The translations under genes and the position numbers were made by a program. Below the pieces are notes generated by a model. That model was not told the origin of the DNA and did no database searches. It saw only the letters and a program-made list of their open reading frames with translations. From CBDDKU01 sp965230375 (GTDB taxonomy: Bacteria > Bacteroidota > Bacteroidia > Flavobacteriales_D > Cryomorphaceae): a DNA stretch of 64,000 nt. The stretch covers positions 180,805 to 244,804 of the forward strand of contig CBDDKU010000016.1 in the NCBI GenBank assembly GCA_965230375.1, read 5' to 3'. Below, one piece after another: positions 51,857-59,832 of this stretch (within the stretch, counting starts at the first letter, position 1; each line of letters starts with the position of its first letter).

Positions 51857-52734
51857 TGAAAATTGCCATTTACGGTAAACCATATGAAAATTCACTCAAC
51901 CAACGGGTGAATGAGCTTCTCAATACTATATCGGCGGCGGGGTTTAAGTACGCAGTTTACGACAAGTATGCAGATTACCTAATCAAAAAGGGCTTTATGC
52001 CTGCGACTTCAGAACGCTTCTCAAAAGAAGAAATAGCCATAGAAGAGTTTACCTGTCTTGTCAGTATTGGTGGGGATGGAACCCTACTTGAAACGGCTAC
52101 GTTGATCCGAGATTCGGGGGTTCCCGTCATCGGAATTAACGCTGGAAGGCTTGGTTTCATATCGAGTGTGACCATTGAAGAGTTTGAAGGAGTTTTGAAA
52201 ACTGTCAAAGACAATACTTTTGAATGTGATGAAAGAACCTTGCTTCAGGTGGAGACAGAGCGTGGACTCTTTGGTGACTCAAACTATGGTCTCAACGAGC
52301 TGACCATCCACAAAAAAGATACCGCGGCAATGGTTAAGGTAGAGACTTATTTGGATGGCGAATTTTTGAACAACTACTGGGCGGATGGCCTTATTGTAGC
52401 TACTCCAACTGGATCGACTGCCTATAGTTTGAGTTGTGGCGGGCCAATTATTGTTCCCGGATCTGAAAATGTGGTACTCACGCCCATTGCCCCGCACAAT
52501 CTGAATGTGCGACCGGTAGTTCTATCCAACAATCACCGCCTGTCTTTCAAGGTGCGCGGCCGCAGCGACAGTTATCTTATCGCTTTGGATAGCAGAACCG
52601 AAATACTCGAGCCAAACGAAGAAGTAATCGTTTCGAGGGCCCCGTTCAGTTTCAGGTTAATCAGACCAGAAGGCAGCTCCTTCCTAAATACAATGCGTAA
52701 AAAGCTCGCTTGGGGTCTCGATAAGCGCAATTAG
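51856..52734 (+). CDS. nadK: NAD kinase
   Basis: NadK phosphorylates NAD+ to NADP+. The catalytic GGDGTLLE motif (about residues 73-80), NELTIHKKD, and PTGSTAYSLSCGGPI are all present. 292 residues is the normal size. It starts within the last base of the preceding barrel gene and is followed closely by the porG-like gene. Confidence 0.95.
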   Translation: MKIAIYGKPYENSLNQRVNELLNTISAAGFKYAVYDKYADYLIKKGFMPATSERFSKEEIAIEEFTCLVSIGGDGTLLETATLIRDSGVPVIGINAGRLGFISSVTIEEFEGVLKTVKDNTFECDERTLLQVETERGLFGDSNYGLNELTIHKKDTAAMVKVETYLDGEFLNNYWADGLIVATPTGSTAYSLSCGGPIIVPGSENVVLTPIAPHNLNVRPVVLSNNHRLSFKVRGRSDSYLIALDSRTEILEPNEEVIVSRAPFSFRLIRPEGSSFLNTMRKKLAWGLDKRN

Positions 52735-52736
52735 AT

Positions 52737-52744
52737 TAATTTTG
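52737..52744 (+). promoter_or_regulatory. Candidate internal -7 element for the porG-like gene
   Basis: TAATTTTG matches TAnnTTTG just after the nadK stop and 7 bases before the ATG at 52752. Confidence 0.45.
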
Positions 52745-52751
52745 GCTCCTC

Positions 52752-53630
52752 ATGGAATCTATCCGCACAATAAAAGGCCGCAATAGTCGATTTAGAATTG
52801 TGAAACAGTTTCTAGCCATATGCTTTTGCCTGGTTGGCCTTTCGGCCTATTCTCAATATCACGAGATAGGTTTGATGGTCAATACCTCGTATTACATTGG
52901 CGACTTGAATCCCGCATTTAAATTCCCTAGCAAGTACTATCCAGGTGGTGGTTTGATCTACCGATACAACTTTAACGATCGACTTGCTTTCAAAGCAAAC
53001 GTCATGTACGGAAGAATTTATGCCCACGATAGAGACTCGGATTCTGACTGGCAGAAAAACAGGAATCTACATTTTAGGTCAGACATTTTTGAGATCAGTG
53101 CACAAGTCGAAATTAACTTTCTCACATACGAGATTGGCGACCCAAAGCGCCCAAGTACGCCTTACCTGATGACGGGAATCTCAATTTTCCGTTTCAATCC
53201 CCAAGCTGAATTCAACGACAATTGGGTCGATCTACAGCCCTTGGGTACCGAAGGTCAAGGAATTGACGGCTATGAAGATCCATACACACTCACTCAAATC
53301 AGCGTTCCATTTGGAATTGGGTTTAAGTTCAACATATATAGAGGACTTGCCGGATCTGTAGAATGGGGAATGAGACGAACCTTTACCGACTACCTCGATG
53401 ATGTGAGCTCCGTATATGTAGATCCAAATACCTTGAGAATTGAAAATGGATTGCTCGCAGCAGAATTAGCTGACCGTACCTTGGCTCCACTTAACCCTGA
53501 TCCAGATGGCCCCAATACCGGGTACCAACGTGGAGAAACAAACCGAGAAGATTGGTATGTTTTTGCCGGATTTATGCTGACATACAAGATTGGAAAGCCC
53601 AGAGTTAAATGTCCTTCAACATATAATTAG
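52752..53630 (+). CDS. porG: DUF6089/PorG-like outer-membrane protein
   Basis: A 292-residue outer-membrane barrel: signal anchor near residues 18-34 ending AYSQ, then HEIGLMVNTSYYIGDLNP, a pattern of the DUF6089 family that includes T9SS protein PorG. In Porphyromonas gingivalis PorG lies beside uppS, bamA and two ompH genes, the same order as here, which supports the call. PorG is thought to link the PorK/PorN ring to the outer membrane. Confidence 0.8.
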   Translation: MESIRTIKGRNSRFRIVKQFLAICFCLVGLSAYSQYHEIGLMVNTSYYIGDLNPAFKFPSKYYPGGGLIYRYNFNDRLAFKANVMYGRIYAHDRDSDSDWQKNRNLHFRSDIFEISAQVEINFLTYEIGDPKRPSTPYLMTGISIFRFNPQAEFNDNWVDLQPLGTEGQGIDGYEDPYTLTQISVPFGIGFKFNIYRGLAGSVEWGMRRTFTDYLDDVSSVYVDPNTLRIENGLLAAELADRTLAPLNPDPDGPNTGYQRGETNREDWYVFAGFMLTYKIGKPRVKCPSTYN

Positions 53631-53680
53631 GTTGACTTTTTCATTTGGCCTAAAATGCTGACCTTTGCGTTCGCTTTTTT

Positions 53681-54424
53681 ATGAGCTACAAAGAGAAGAT
53701 ACATAAAGATCGCTTGCCTCGTCATGTCGCCATCATAATGGATGGCAACGGCCGATGGGCAAAAAATCAGGGAGAAGCACGCGCCTATGGTCATCTCAAT
53801 GGGGTGAACGGAGTTCGTGAATCCTTGAAGGCTGCAACTGAAATTGGAGTTGAGTTCTTGACACTCTATGCGTTTAGCACGGAGAATTGGGATCGACCAC
53901 CAGAAGAAGTAGAAGCACTTATGGATCTTTTGGTGCAAACCATAATTAAGGAAATTGATGAGCTCGATGAAAATGAAGTTAGCCTTCAAGTAATTGGAGA
54001 CATTGATAAACTTCCGAAAAAATGTGGGGCAGCGCTTAAAGATGCGATCAAAAGAACGAGTGGCAATAAACGCATTACGCTTATTCTAGCTCTGAGCTAC
54101 AGTGCGAGATGGGAAATGACTCAGGCGATGAAAAATCTCGCAATAGATGTTAAAAACGGTGAAATAGACCCAAATGAGATCAACGAGTCGGCCATAACTC
54201 AATATCTTCAGACCCGAAACTTTCCTGACCCCGAACTATTGATAAGAACAAGTGGTGAAAAGCGAATTAGCAATTTCCTTCTTTGGCAGATTGCTTATAG
54301 CGAGCTTTATTTCACCGAGACACTGTGGCCCGACTTTGGAAAAGAAGACTTCTTTAAAGCCGTCCATGCGTTTCAAACAAGAGAAAGAAGATTTGGCAAG
54401 ATCAGCGAACAGGTTAATTCTTAA
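53681..54424 (+). CDS. uppS: Undecaprenyl-diphosphate synthase (cis-prenyltransferase)
   Basis: UppS adds isoprene units to make C55 undecaprenyl diphosphate, the lipid carrier for cell-wall precursors. The catalytic segment IIMDGNGRWA with Asp21, the LTLYAFSTENWDRP motif, and the C-terminal DPELLIRTSGEKRISNFLLWQ and YSELYF motifs are present. 247 residues is normal. Its last 59 bases may overlap the start of bamA. Confidence 0.96.
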   Translation: MSYKEKIHKDRLPRHVAIIMDGNGRWAKNQGEARAYGHLNGVNGVRESLKAATEIGVEFLTLYAFSTENWDRPPEEVEALMDLLVQTIIKEIDELDENEVSLQVIGDIDKLPKKCGAALKDAIKRTSGNKRITLILALSYSARWEMTQAMKNLAIDVKNGEIDPNEINESAITQYLQTRNFPDPELLIRTSGEKRISNFLLWQIAYSELYFTETLWPDFGKEDFFKAVHAFQTRERRFGKISEQVNS

Positions 54425-56936
54425 AATAGCTCTTCTACTTACCGTTGCAGTTGTAGGACTCACGGAAACTGGTTTTGCTCAGACAGGAGTTGGGTCATTC
54501 GACCTTGACTACCGCACACCCAAAGAATTTACAATCGGTGGAATTACTGTTGCTGGTGCACGAAATTTCGACGCGCAAGCAATTATTCTATTTTCGGGAC
54601 TCAGCGTCGGGCAAACCATTACGCTCCCCGGTGAAGAAGTTTCGCAAGCCATAAAAAACTTGTGGAAACAGAAGCTTTTTGACAACATTCAAATCAAGCT
54701 CTCAGAGATTCGGGGAAGTGAAATCTTTCTAACCATTGAGCTGACTGAAAGGGCTCGCTTGTCTCGATTTAAGTTTGAAGGCCTGAGCAAAGGTGAAGCT
54801 GAAGATGTTCGTGAAAAGATTAAATTGATTCGAGGTACCATCGTCAACGAAAACCTCTTGACCAACACTTCAAACATCATCAAGAAGCACTACCGCGAGA
54901 AAGGCTTCCTCGATACTGAAGTAAAGATCAGTCAGTTTCCCGATACCCTGGTAGCAAACAGTGAATACCTCGTGATTGACGTCGATAAAAAATCGAAGGT
55001 AAAGATTGGGAATATCGACATCATTGGAGCAGAAAAGCTAAGTCCGCAAAAGCTCAAAAAAGCCCTAAAGAAAACCAAGGAAAAAGCCTTCTATAGGTTC
55101 TGGAAAAGAAGTAAGTACATCGACTTACTTTACAAGGAAGACCTGGAAAACATGATGGCAAAGTATAGCGCACAAGGCTATCGAAACGCTAAGATTCTGA
55201 GTGATTCGGTTTACCGTAATCCGAATGGAACGGTCGGAATCAAGATCAATATCTTTGAAGGAAACCAGTTCTACTTTGGAGACATTACCTGGGTAGGAAA
55301 TACGAAGCACACGAGCAGCAAACTCTCATCGATTTTGGCCATCGAGCGTGGGGAGATCTACGATGAAGACAAATTCCAATCGCGCCTATTCATGAATGCG
55401 GCTGGAGGTGATGTAAGCTCATTATACTTGGATGATGGTTACCTGGCGTTCCAGGCCATCCCTGTTGAGAAGAGCGTTCAGAACGACACCATCGATGTAC
55501 AGATTCGGATTTACGAAGGGCGTCAATACCGCATAAACCGGATCATCGTTAAAGGGAACACTAAAACCAACGACCACGTTATCAGACGTGAAATTCGAAC
55601 AAAGCCCGGTGATCTCTTTAGTCGATCAGACATCATCCGTACACAGCGTGAGCTCGCCCAGCTCGGATACTTTGATCCAGAAGCATTCGACATCAACCCT
55701 ATCCAGAATGATCAGGACGGAACTGTTGATGTTGTATACACCGTTGCGGAAAGACCTTCTGATCAAATCGAGCTTTCTGGTGGATGGGGAGCCGGTACGA
55801 TAGTAGGAACATTGGGTGTATCGTTCACTAATTTCTCCATGCGAAACTTCTTTAAGAAAGGAGCTTGGGATCCTCTTCCAGCCGGAGATGGTCAGCGTCT
55901 TTCATTGAGAATGCAGACAAACGGTGCGCAGTACCAGTCTTACAATATGTCGTTTACTGAGCCTTGGCTCGGTGGTAAAAAACCCAACTCATTTACCGTA
56001 AGTCTTCAGCACTCTGTTCAGGTACCAAGTGGACTTACCAAAAAAGAAGCGGCCAGACTCGGTATCGAAAGACAATCACTCAAGATTACCGGAGGTAGCG
56101 TAAGTCTTGGAAAGCGTCTTAAATGGCCAGATGACTATTTCCAAATGATGGTCGGGGTAAGCTATTTGTACTACGACATAAACAATTACACGAATGCGAG
56201 AAGAACCGGGGTTTTCGTTCTGACAGATGGCTCGTCCAATAACCTGGCTCTGAACTTCAATATTTCGAGAAATTCAATTTTCGACCCGATTTTCCCTCGC
56301 TATGGATCTAATATCCGCCTGAACACAAAAGTTACACTACCATATTCACTTTGGGATGGTGTAGACTACGGTGGAGACATTCTGGATAGAACCCGTTATA
56401 AATGGGCCGAATACTACAAGTGGAAACTCGTTGCAGAATGGTACAACGAACTATTCCCTAAACTCGTTTTGCTGACGCGAAGTGGGTTTGGTTACCTAGG
56501 GTACTACAACAAGGACAAGGGAATTTCGCCATTTGAGAGATTCTACCTGGGTGGGTCTGCACTTTCCGGTTTTGCACTGGATGGTCGTGAGATCATTGGA
56601 CTAAGAGGTTACGACGACGTGAGTCTTTCTCCTAATACTGGATCAAATATTGTCGTAAAACAAACGTTTGAATTGCGTTACTTGATTTCTCCAAACCCAT
56701 CAGCAACGATATACGCTCTGACTTTCTTAGAAGCGGGTAATACGTATGATGGAATTGAGAATTTTGATCCCTTCAGAATGTACCGTTCTGGTGGGGTTGG
56801 TTTGAGAATATTCCTACCTATGTTTGGTATCATGGGACTTGATTATGGATGGAGGTTTGACGATGTGCCAGGAGATCCTTTGATGCCTCAAGGACAATTC
56901 CATTTTACGATTGGTATGAATCTTGGAGAACTCTAA
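54366..56936 (+). CDS. bamA: Outer-membrane protein assembly factor BamA
   Basis: BamA inserts beta-barrel proteins in the outer membrane. After a signal peptide (about 20-37, ending GFAQ) come five POTRA domains (to about residue 430) and a 16-strand barrel ending FHFTIGMNLGEL; the strand pattern and loop with VGLRIFLPMFGIMGLDYGW are typical. The start is uncertain: ATG 54366 overlaps uppS by 59 bases, while TTG 54393 gives a shorter, equally good signal peptide. The frame is open further upstream without meaning. ompH genes follow, as in other Bacteroidota. Confidence 0.95.
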   Translation: MRFKQEKEDLARSANRLILKIALLLTVAVVGLTETGFAQTGVGSFDLDYRTPKEFTIGGITVAGARNFDAQAIILFSGLSVGQTITLPGEEVSQAIKNLWKQKLFDNIQIKLSEIRGSEIFLTIELTERARLSRFKFEGLSKGEAEDVREKIKLIRGTIVNENLLTNTSNIIKKHYREKGFLDTEVKISQFPDTLVANSEYLVIDVDKKSKVKIGNIDIIGAEKLSPQKLKKALKKTKEKAFYRFWKRSKYIDLLYKEDLENMMAKYSAQGYRNAKILSDSVYRNPNGTVGIKINIFEGNQFYFGDITWVGNTKHTSSKLSSILAIERGEIYDEDKFQSRLFMNAAGGDVSSLYLDDGYLAFQAIPVEKSVQNDTIDVQIRIYEGRQYRINRIIVKGNTKTNDHVIRREIRTKPGDLFSRSDIIRTQRELAQLGYFDPEAFDINPIQNDQDGTVDVVYTVAERPSDQIELSGGWGAGTIVGTLGVSFTNFSMRNFFKKGAWDPLPAGDGQRLSLRMQTNGAQYQSYNMSFTEPWLGGKKPNSFTVSLQHSVQVPSGLTKKEAARLGIERQSLKITGGSVSLGKRLKWPDDYFQMMVGVSYLYYDINNYTNARRTGVFVLTDGSSNNLALNFNISRNSIFDPIFPRYGSNIRLNTKVTLPYSLWDGVDYGGDILDRTRYKWAEYYKWKLVAEWYNELFPKLVLLTRSGFGYLGYYNKDKGISPFERFYLGGSALSGFALDGREIIGLRGYDDVSLSPNTGSNIVVKQTFELRYLISPNPSATIYALTFLEAGNTYDGIENFDPFRMYRSGGVGLRIFLPMFGIMGLDYGWRFDDVPGDPLMPQGQFHFTIGMNLGEL

Positions 56937-56978
56937 AAAAACAGTATTTTCGCTCACCCGAAACAGCAGCTTGACGAT

Positions 56979-57596
56979 ATGAAAAAGCTCATTCTCACAC
57001 TCGTAATTGGACTCGGCCTAGGATTCGCGGCCAATGCCCAGCGCTATGCCTATGTCGACACCGATTACATCTTAAGCAATTTGCAGTCATATGACGACGC
57101 GCAAAAGGAACTCAATCGCTTGTCAAAGCAATGGCAAAATGAGATTGAGCAACGCTACGATGCCATTGATCGCCTCTACAAGGCATATCAAGCAGAAAAG
57201 GTTCTCCTTACGGAGGAAATGAGAAAGCAACGAGAGGATGAAATCGTAAGAAAGGAACAAGAGGCCAAAGAGCTTCAGAGAAAGCGCTTCGGAGTAGATG
57301 GAGATCTATTTCAAAAGCGTCAAGAACTCATCCAGCCCATTCAGGAAGAAGTTTTCAACGCCATTAAAGAAGTGGCTACAGGTGGTGGGTTCTCCGTAAT
57401 TTTCGATAAATCAGGACAATCAAATATTCTTTACGCCGATCCACGTTACGACAAAAGCGACCGCGTTTTGAGCCGATTAGGTGTAAGTGCAAGAGATCGC
57501 GAACAGAATGACTCGGGTAGTGATTCTGATTCAGGAACTAGAGATAGTGGTGGAAGCCAAAGTTCACCAATTAAAGGCGGCGGCGACCGCAAATAA
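56979..57596 (+). CDS. OmpH/Skp-family periplasmic chaperone (first copy)
   Basis: A 205-residue periplasmic chaperone that accompanies unfolded outer-membrane proteins to BamA. It has a signal peptide (about 1-20), the start YAYVDTDYILSNLQSYDDAQ, and a long charged coiled coil (about 40-110). The C-terminus has a low-complexity Ser/Asp/Gly tail (about 172-205) that is not part of the Skp fold. It follows bamA and precedes a second ompH gene. Confidence 0.9.
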   Translation: MKKLILTLVIGLGLGFAANAQRYAYVDTDYILSNLQSYDDAQKELNRLSKQWQNEIEQRYDAIDRLYKAYQAEKVLLTEEMRKQREDEIVRKEQEAKELQRKRFGVDGDLFQKRQELIQPIQEEVFNAIKEVATGGGFSVIFDKSGQSNILYADPRYDKSDRVLSRLGVSARDREQNDSGSDSDSGTRDSGGSQSSPIKGGGDRK

Positions 57597-57625
57597 TTCA
57601 ATTACACATTTGAAATAAACACACA

Positions 57626-58120
57626 ATGAAGAAGCTGATTTTATTAGCAGTACTTGCCCTTGGGGTAGTGACGCAAGGAGTAGCTCAGAAACTAGGACAC
57701 GCTGATTTTCAGGCAATTGTTCAATTGCTTCCGGAAAGAGCTGCAGCAGAGAAACAAGTACAGGATCTTCAGCAGAAGCTAGAAGGAAGACTGCAGACTA
57801 TGCAGCAGACTTACCAGTCTAAAGTGGCTGAGTTCCAAACAGACACTACGCTTACAGAATCGATGAGATTGAGTCTTAGAGACGAGATCGTCGACATGGA
57901 AAGACGTATCCAAGAATTTCAGCAAACAGCTTACCAGGAAATGGAAATCAAGCAAAATGAGCTGATGAACGCCATGATCGAAAAGGTAAGACTTGCTTCT
58001 GTAGAAGTAGGAAAAGCGAATGACTTTACTTACATCTTCGATTCTTCGGCTAGCGGTGGTTTGCTCTACGCCGGCGGAGAAGATGTGACTGGACTTGTAA
58101 AAACTCACCTGGGAATTTAA
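57626..58120 (+). CDS. OmpH/Skp-family periplasmic chaperone (second copy)
   Basis: A 164-residue Skp-like protein with a signal peptide (about 1-20, ending VAQ) and a coiled coil (about 35-120) rich in Gln/Glu. The copies are similar in plan but diverged in sequence; this one lacks the Ser-rich tail. The gene ends before a T-rich terminator. Confidence 0.9.
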   Translation: MKKLILLAVLALGVVTQGVAQKLGHADFQAIVQLLPERAAAEKQVQDLQQKLEGRLQTMQQTYQSKVAEFQTDTTLTESMRLSLRDEIVDMERRIQEFQQTAYQEMEIKQNELMNAMIEKVRLASVEVGKANDFTYIFDSSASGGLLYAGGEDVTGLVKTHLGI

Positions 58121-58146
58121 TCTTAGGAAAGACCTTTTAAAAAGCG

Positions 58147-58172
58147 AAAACATCCCTATTTTGGGATGTTTT
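58147..58172 (+). terminator. Intrinsic terminator after the ompH genes
   Basis: AAAACATCCC (58147-58156) pairs with GGGATGTTTT (58163-58172) around TATTTT, followed by TTCGTTT. It ends only 7 bases before the murI ATG. Confidence 0.8.
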
Positions 58173-58179
58173 TTCGTTT

Positions 58180-58986
58180 ATGGGTGACTCTAGACCAATA
58201 GGAATTTTTGACTCCGGAATCGGAGGGCTCACGGTAGCTTCTGCCATAGCGCGCAAGATGCCGAATGAGCGTTTGGTCTATTTCGGCGATACCGCTCACC
58301 TACCTTATGGAGAAAAGTCGGCATCTGCTATTCGCGGCTATTCCGAGTCTATCTTCCATTTCTTAAAAGAGCAGAATTGTAAGGCCATAGTTATTGCCTG
58401 CAATAGCGCTTCAGCTGTTGCAACACAGCGGGTTAAAAAGCTTGCTGGAAAAGAAATACCAGTGATCAATGTGATTGATCCTACATCGAAGTACGTGGCT
58501 AATCTATATCAGAATGCAAAGATTGGCTTGATAGCGACAAAAGCTACGGTAAACAGCCGCGTCTACGCAAAGCGTATCGGCAAGCTTAATGAGAGCTTGA
58601 AAGTGACCATGCTGGCTACGCCACTTCTGGTAGGAATGGTTGAAGAAGGGTACTTCAACAACAACATTTCTCAGGCCATCATAAACGACTACTTGAGCAG
58701 ATCAAACCTGAAGGATATTCGAGCCTTGATTCTAGGTTGTACCCACTTCCCTCTCATTAAAAACGAAGTGGCAAGCTTTTATAAAGGCTCCGTAGATGTG
58801 ATAGACTCAACTGAAATTGTGGCTCAATATACCGCCGATGTACTCGAAAAGCGAAACTTAACTCATTCCGGTAAACCACGAAATCACCATTTCTACGTTT
58901 CGGATCTCACTCCTTCCTTCGCGAAAAGCACGAAGATTTTCTTTGGCAAAGAGCTTAGACTTGTGAAGAAGAACCTCAGGACCTAG
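58180..58986 (+). CDS. murI: Glutamate racemase
   Basis: MurI makes D-glutamate for peptidoglycan. The FDSGIGGLTVASAI motif, GDTAHLPYGEKS, the first catalytic cysteine in ACNSASA (about residue 73) and the second in GCTHFPL (about 184) are all present. 268 residues is normal. The gene follows the ompH terminator, so it probably has its own promoter or depends on read-through. The stop overlaps that of the convergent gamma-carbonic-anhydrase-like gene. Confidence 0.95.
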   Translation: MGDSRPIGIFDSGIGGLTVASAIARKMPNERLVYFGDTAHLPYGEKSASAIRGYSESIFHFLKEQNCKAIVIACNSASAVATQRVKKLAGKEIPVINVIDPTSKYVANLYQNAKIGLIATKATVNSRVYAKRIGKLNESLKVTMLATPLLVGMVEEGYFNNNISQAIINDYLSRSNLKDIRALILGCTHFPLIKNEVASFYKGSVDVIDSTEIVAQYTADVLEKRNLTHSGKPRNHHFYVSDLTPSFAKSTKIFFGKELRLVKKNLRT

Positions 58987-59501
58987 CGATACCAGGAAGC
59001 GTAGTGCACATAACCTTCCGCCATCTTCTTCATCTGTTCAATAGATTGCTGACCATCTAAAACTTTGACTTGTTTGGCGGGAACACCTGCCCAAATAGTG
59101 TGAGGCGGTATCACAGTATTCTCGAGTACAACCGCTCCAGCCGCCACGATAGCTCCGGTTCCCACTTTAGCATTATCAAGAACTATGGACCCCATTCCAA
59201 TCAAAGCGTAGTCTGCCACCTGACAGCCGTGTACGATGGCACGATGCCCAATGGTCACTCCTTTACCAACTTCCACCACACTCTTACCCGTGGTGGTATG
59301 GACCACAGCACCGTCTTGAACGTTTGAATCGTTGCCGATGTGAATATGGCCAACATCACCGCGCAACACGGCCTGGTACCAGATGCTACATCGATCGCCT
59401 AAAACGACTTCTCCCACTAAAGTCGCGTTGGGTGCGACCCAAGTATCGCGCCCTATAGTGGGAGAAACGCCGTTTAGTGTTTTGATTACAGGCTTATTCA
59501 C
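58983..59501 (-). CDS. Gamma-carbonic-anhydrase-like left-handed beta-helix protein
   Basis: A 172-residue protein of the PaaY/YrdA/gamma-carbonic anhydrase family, with hexapeptide repeats (LVGEVVLGDRCSIW, AVLRGDV, VQDGAVVH, IGHRAIVHGC) that form a left-handed beta-helix trimer. The metal-binding histidines are present, so it could hydrate CO2 or only be structural. The start is GTG 59501 (MNKPVIKTLNG after conversion), overlapping the HMA gene stop by 8 bases; ATG 59537 or 59540 would add 12-13 residues inside the HMA gene. Last gene of the metal operon, perhaps by chance. Confidence 0.85.
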   Translation of the reverse strand: MNKPVIKTLNGVSPTIGRDTWVAPNATLVGEVVLGDRCSIWYQAVLRGDVGHIHIGNDSNVQDGAVVHTTTGKSVVEVGKGVTIGHRAIVHGCQVADYALIGMGSIVLDNAKVGTGAIVAAGAVVLENTVIPPHTIWAGVPAKQVKVLDGQQSIEQMKKMAEGYVHYASWYR

Positions 59502-59832
59502 AGACTCCTTCGGCTTTGCAGCAACCGTGAAGGGCATCATAAGCTTCCTTTGTTGGCTTCATGTCATCTGCCACATAGCCCAACTTGGTAATCGCTTCTT
59601 TCACTTCCTTCTCTGTGATTTTGCTGTCGTTGTATTTCACATAGATCTTGTTGGCTTTTACATCAACTCTCACGGTTTTGATGCCTTCTGTGTAAGCAAG
59701 ACCCTTTTCAATGGTATTCTTACACATTCCGCATACGATTGAAGATGATACCTCCATCTCAACATTACCTCCACTAGCGTAGGTCGATAAGCTGATTCCA
59801 AAAACCATTAACAATAATGCTAGCTTTTTCAT
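59494..59832 (-). CDS. Exported heavy-metal-associated (HMA) domain protein
   Basis: A 112-residue protein with a signal peptide (about 1-20) and a ferredoxin-like HMA domain with the CxxC metal site (Cys34 and Cys37 in VCGMCKNT). The C-terminus carries three more cysteines (GCCKAEGVC). The export signal places it in the periplasm, unlike cytoplasmic CopZ. The stop-start overlap of 4 bases with the TonB receptor gene suggests joint function in copper or other heavy-metal handling. Confidence 0.85.
   Translation of the reverse strand: MKKLALLLMVFGISLSTYASGGNVEMEVSSSIVCGMCKNTIEKGLAYTEGIKTVRVDVKANKIYVKYNDSKITEKEVKEAITKLGYVADDMKPTKEAYDALHGCCKAEGVCE

Noticed and set aside
54252..54366. N-terminal extension of bamA upstream of the ATG at 54366.
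   Set aside because: It lies inside uppS, encodes no signal peptide at its start and is not expected for BamA.
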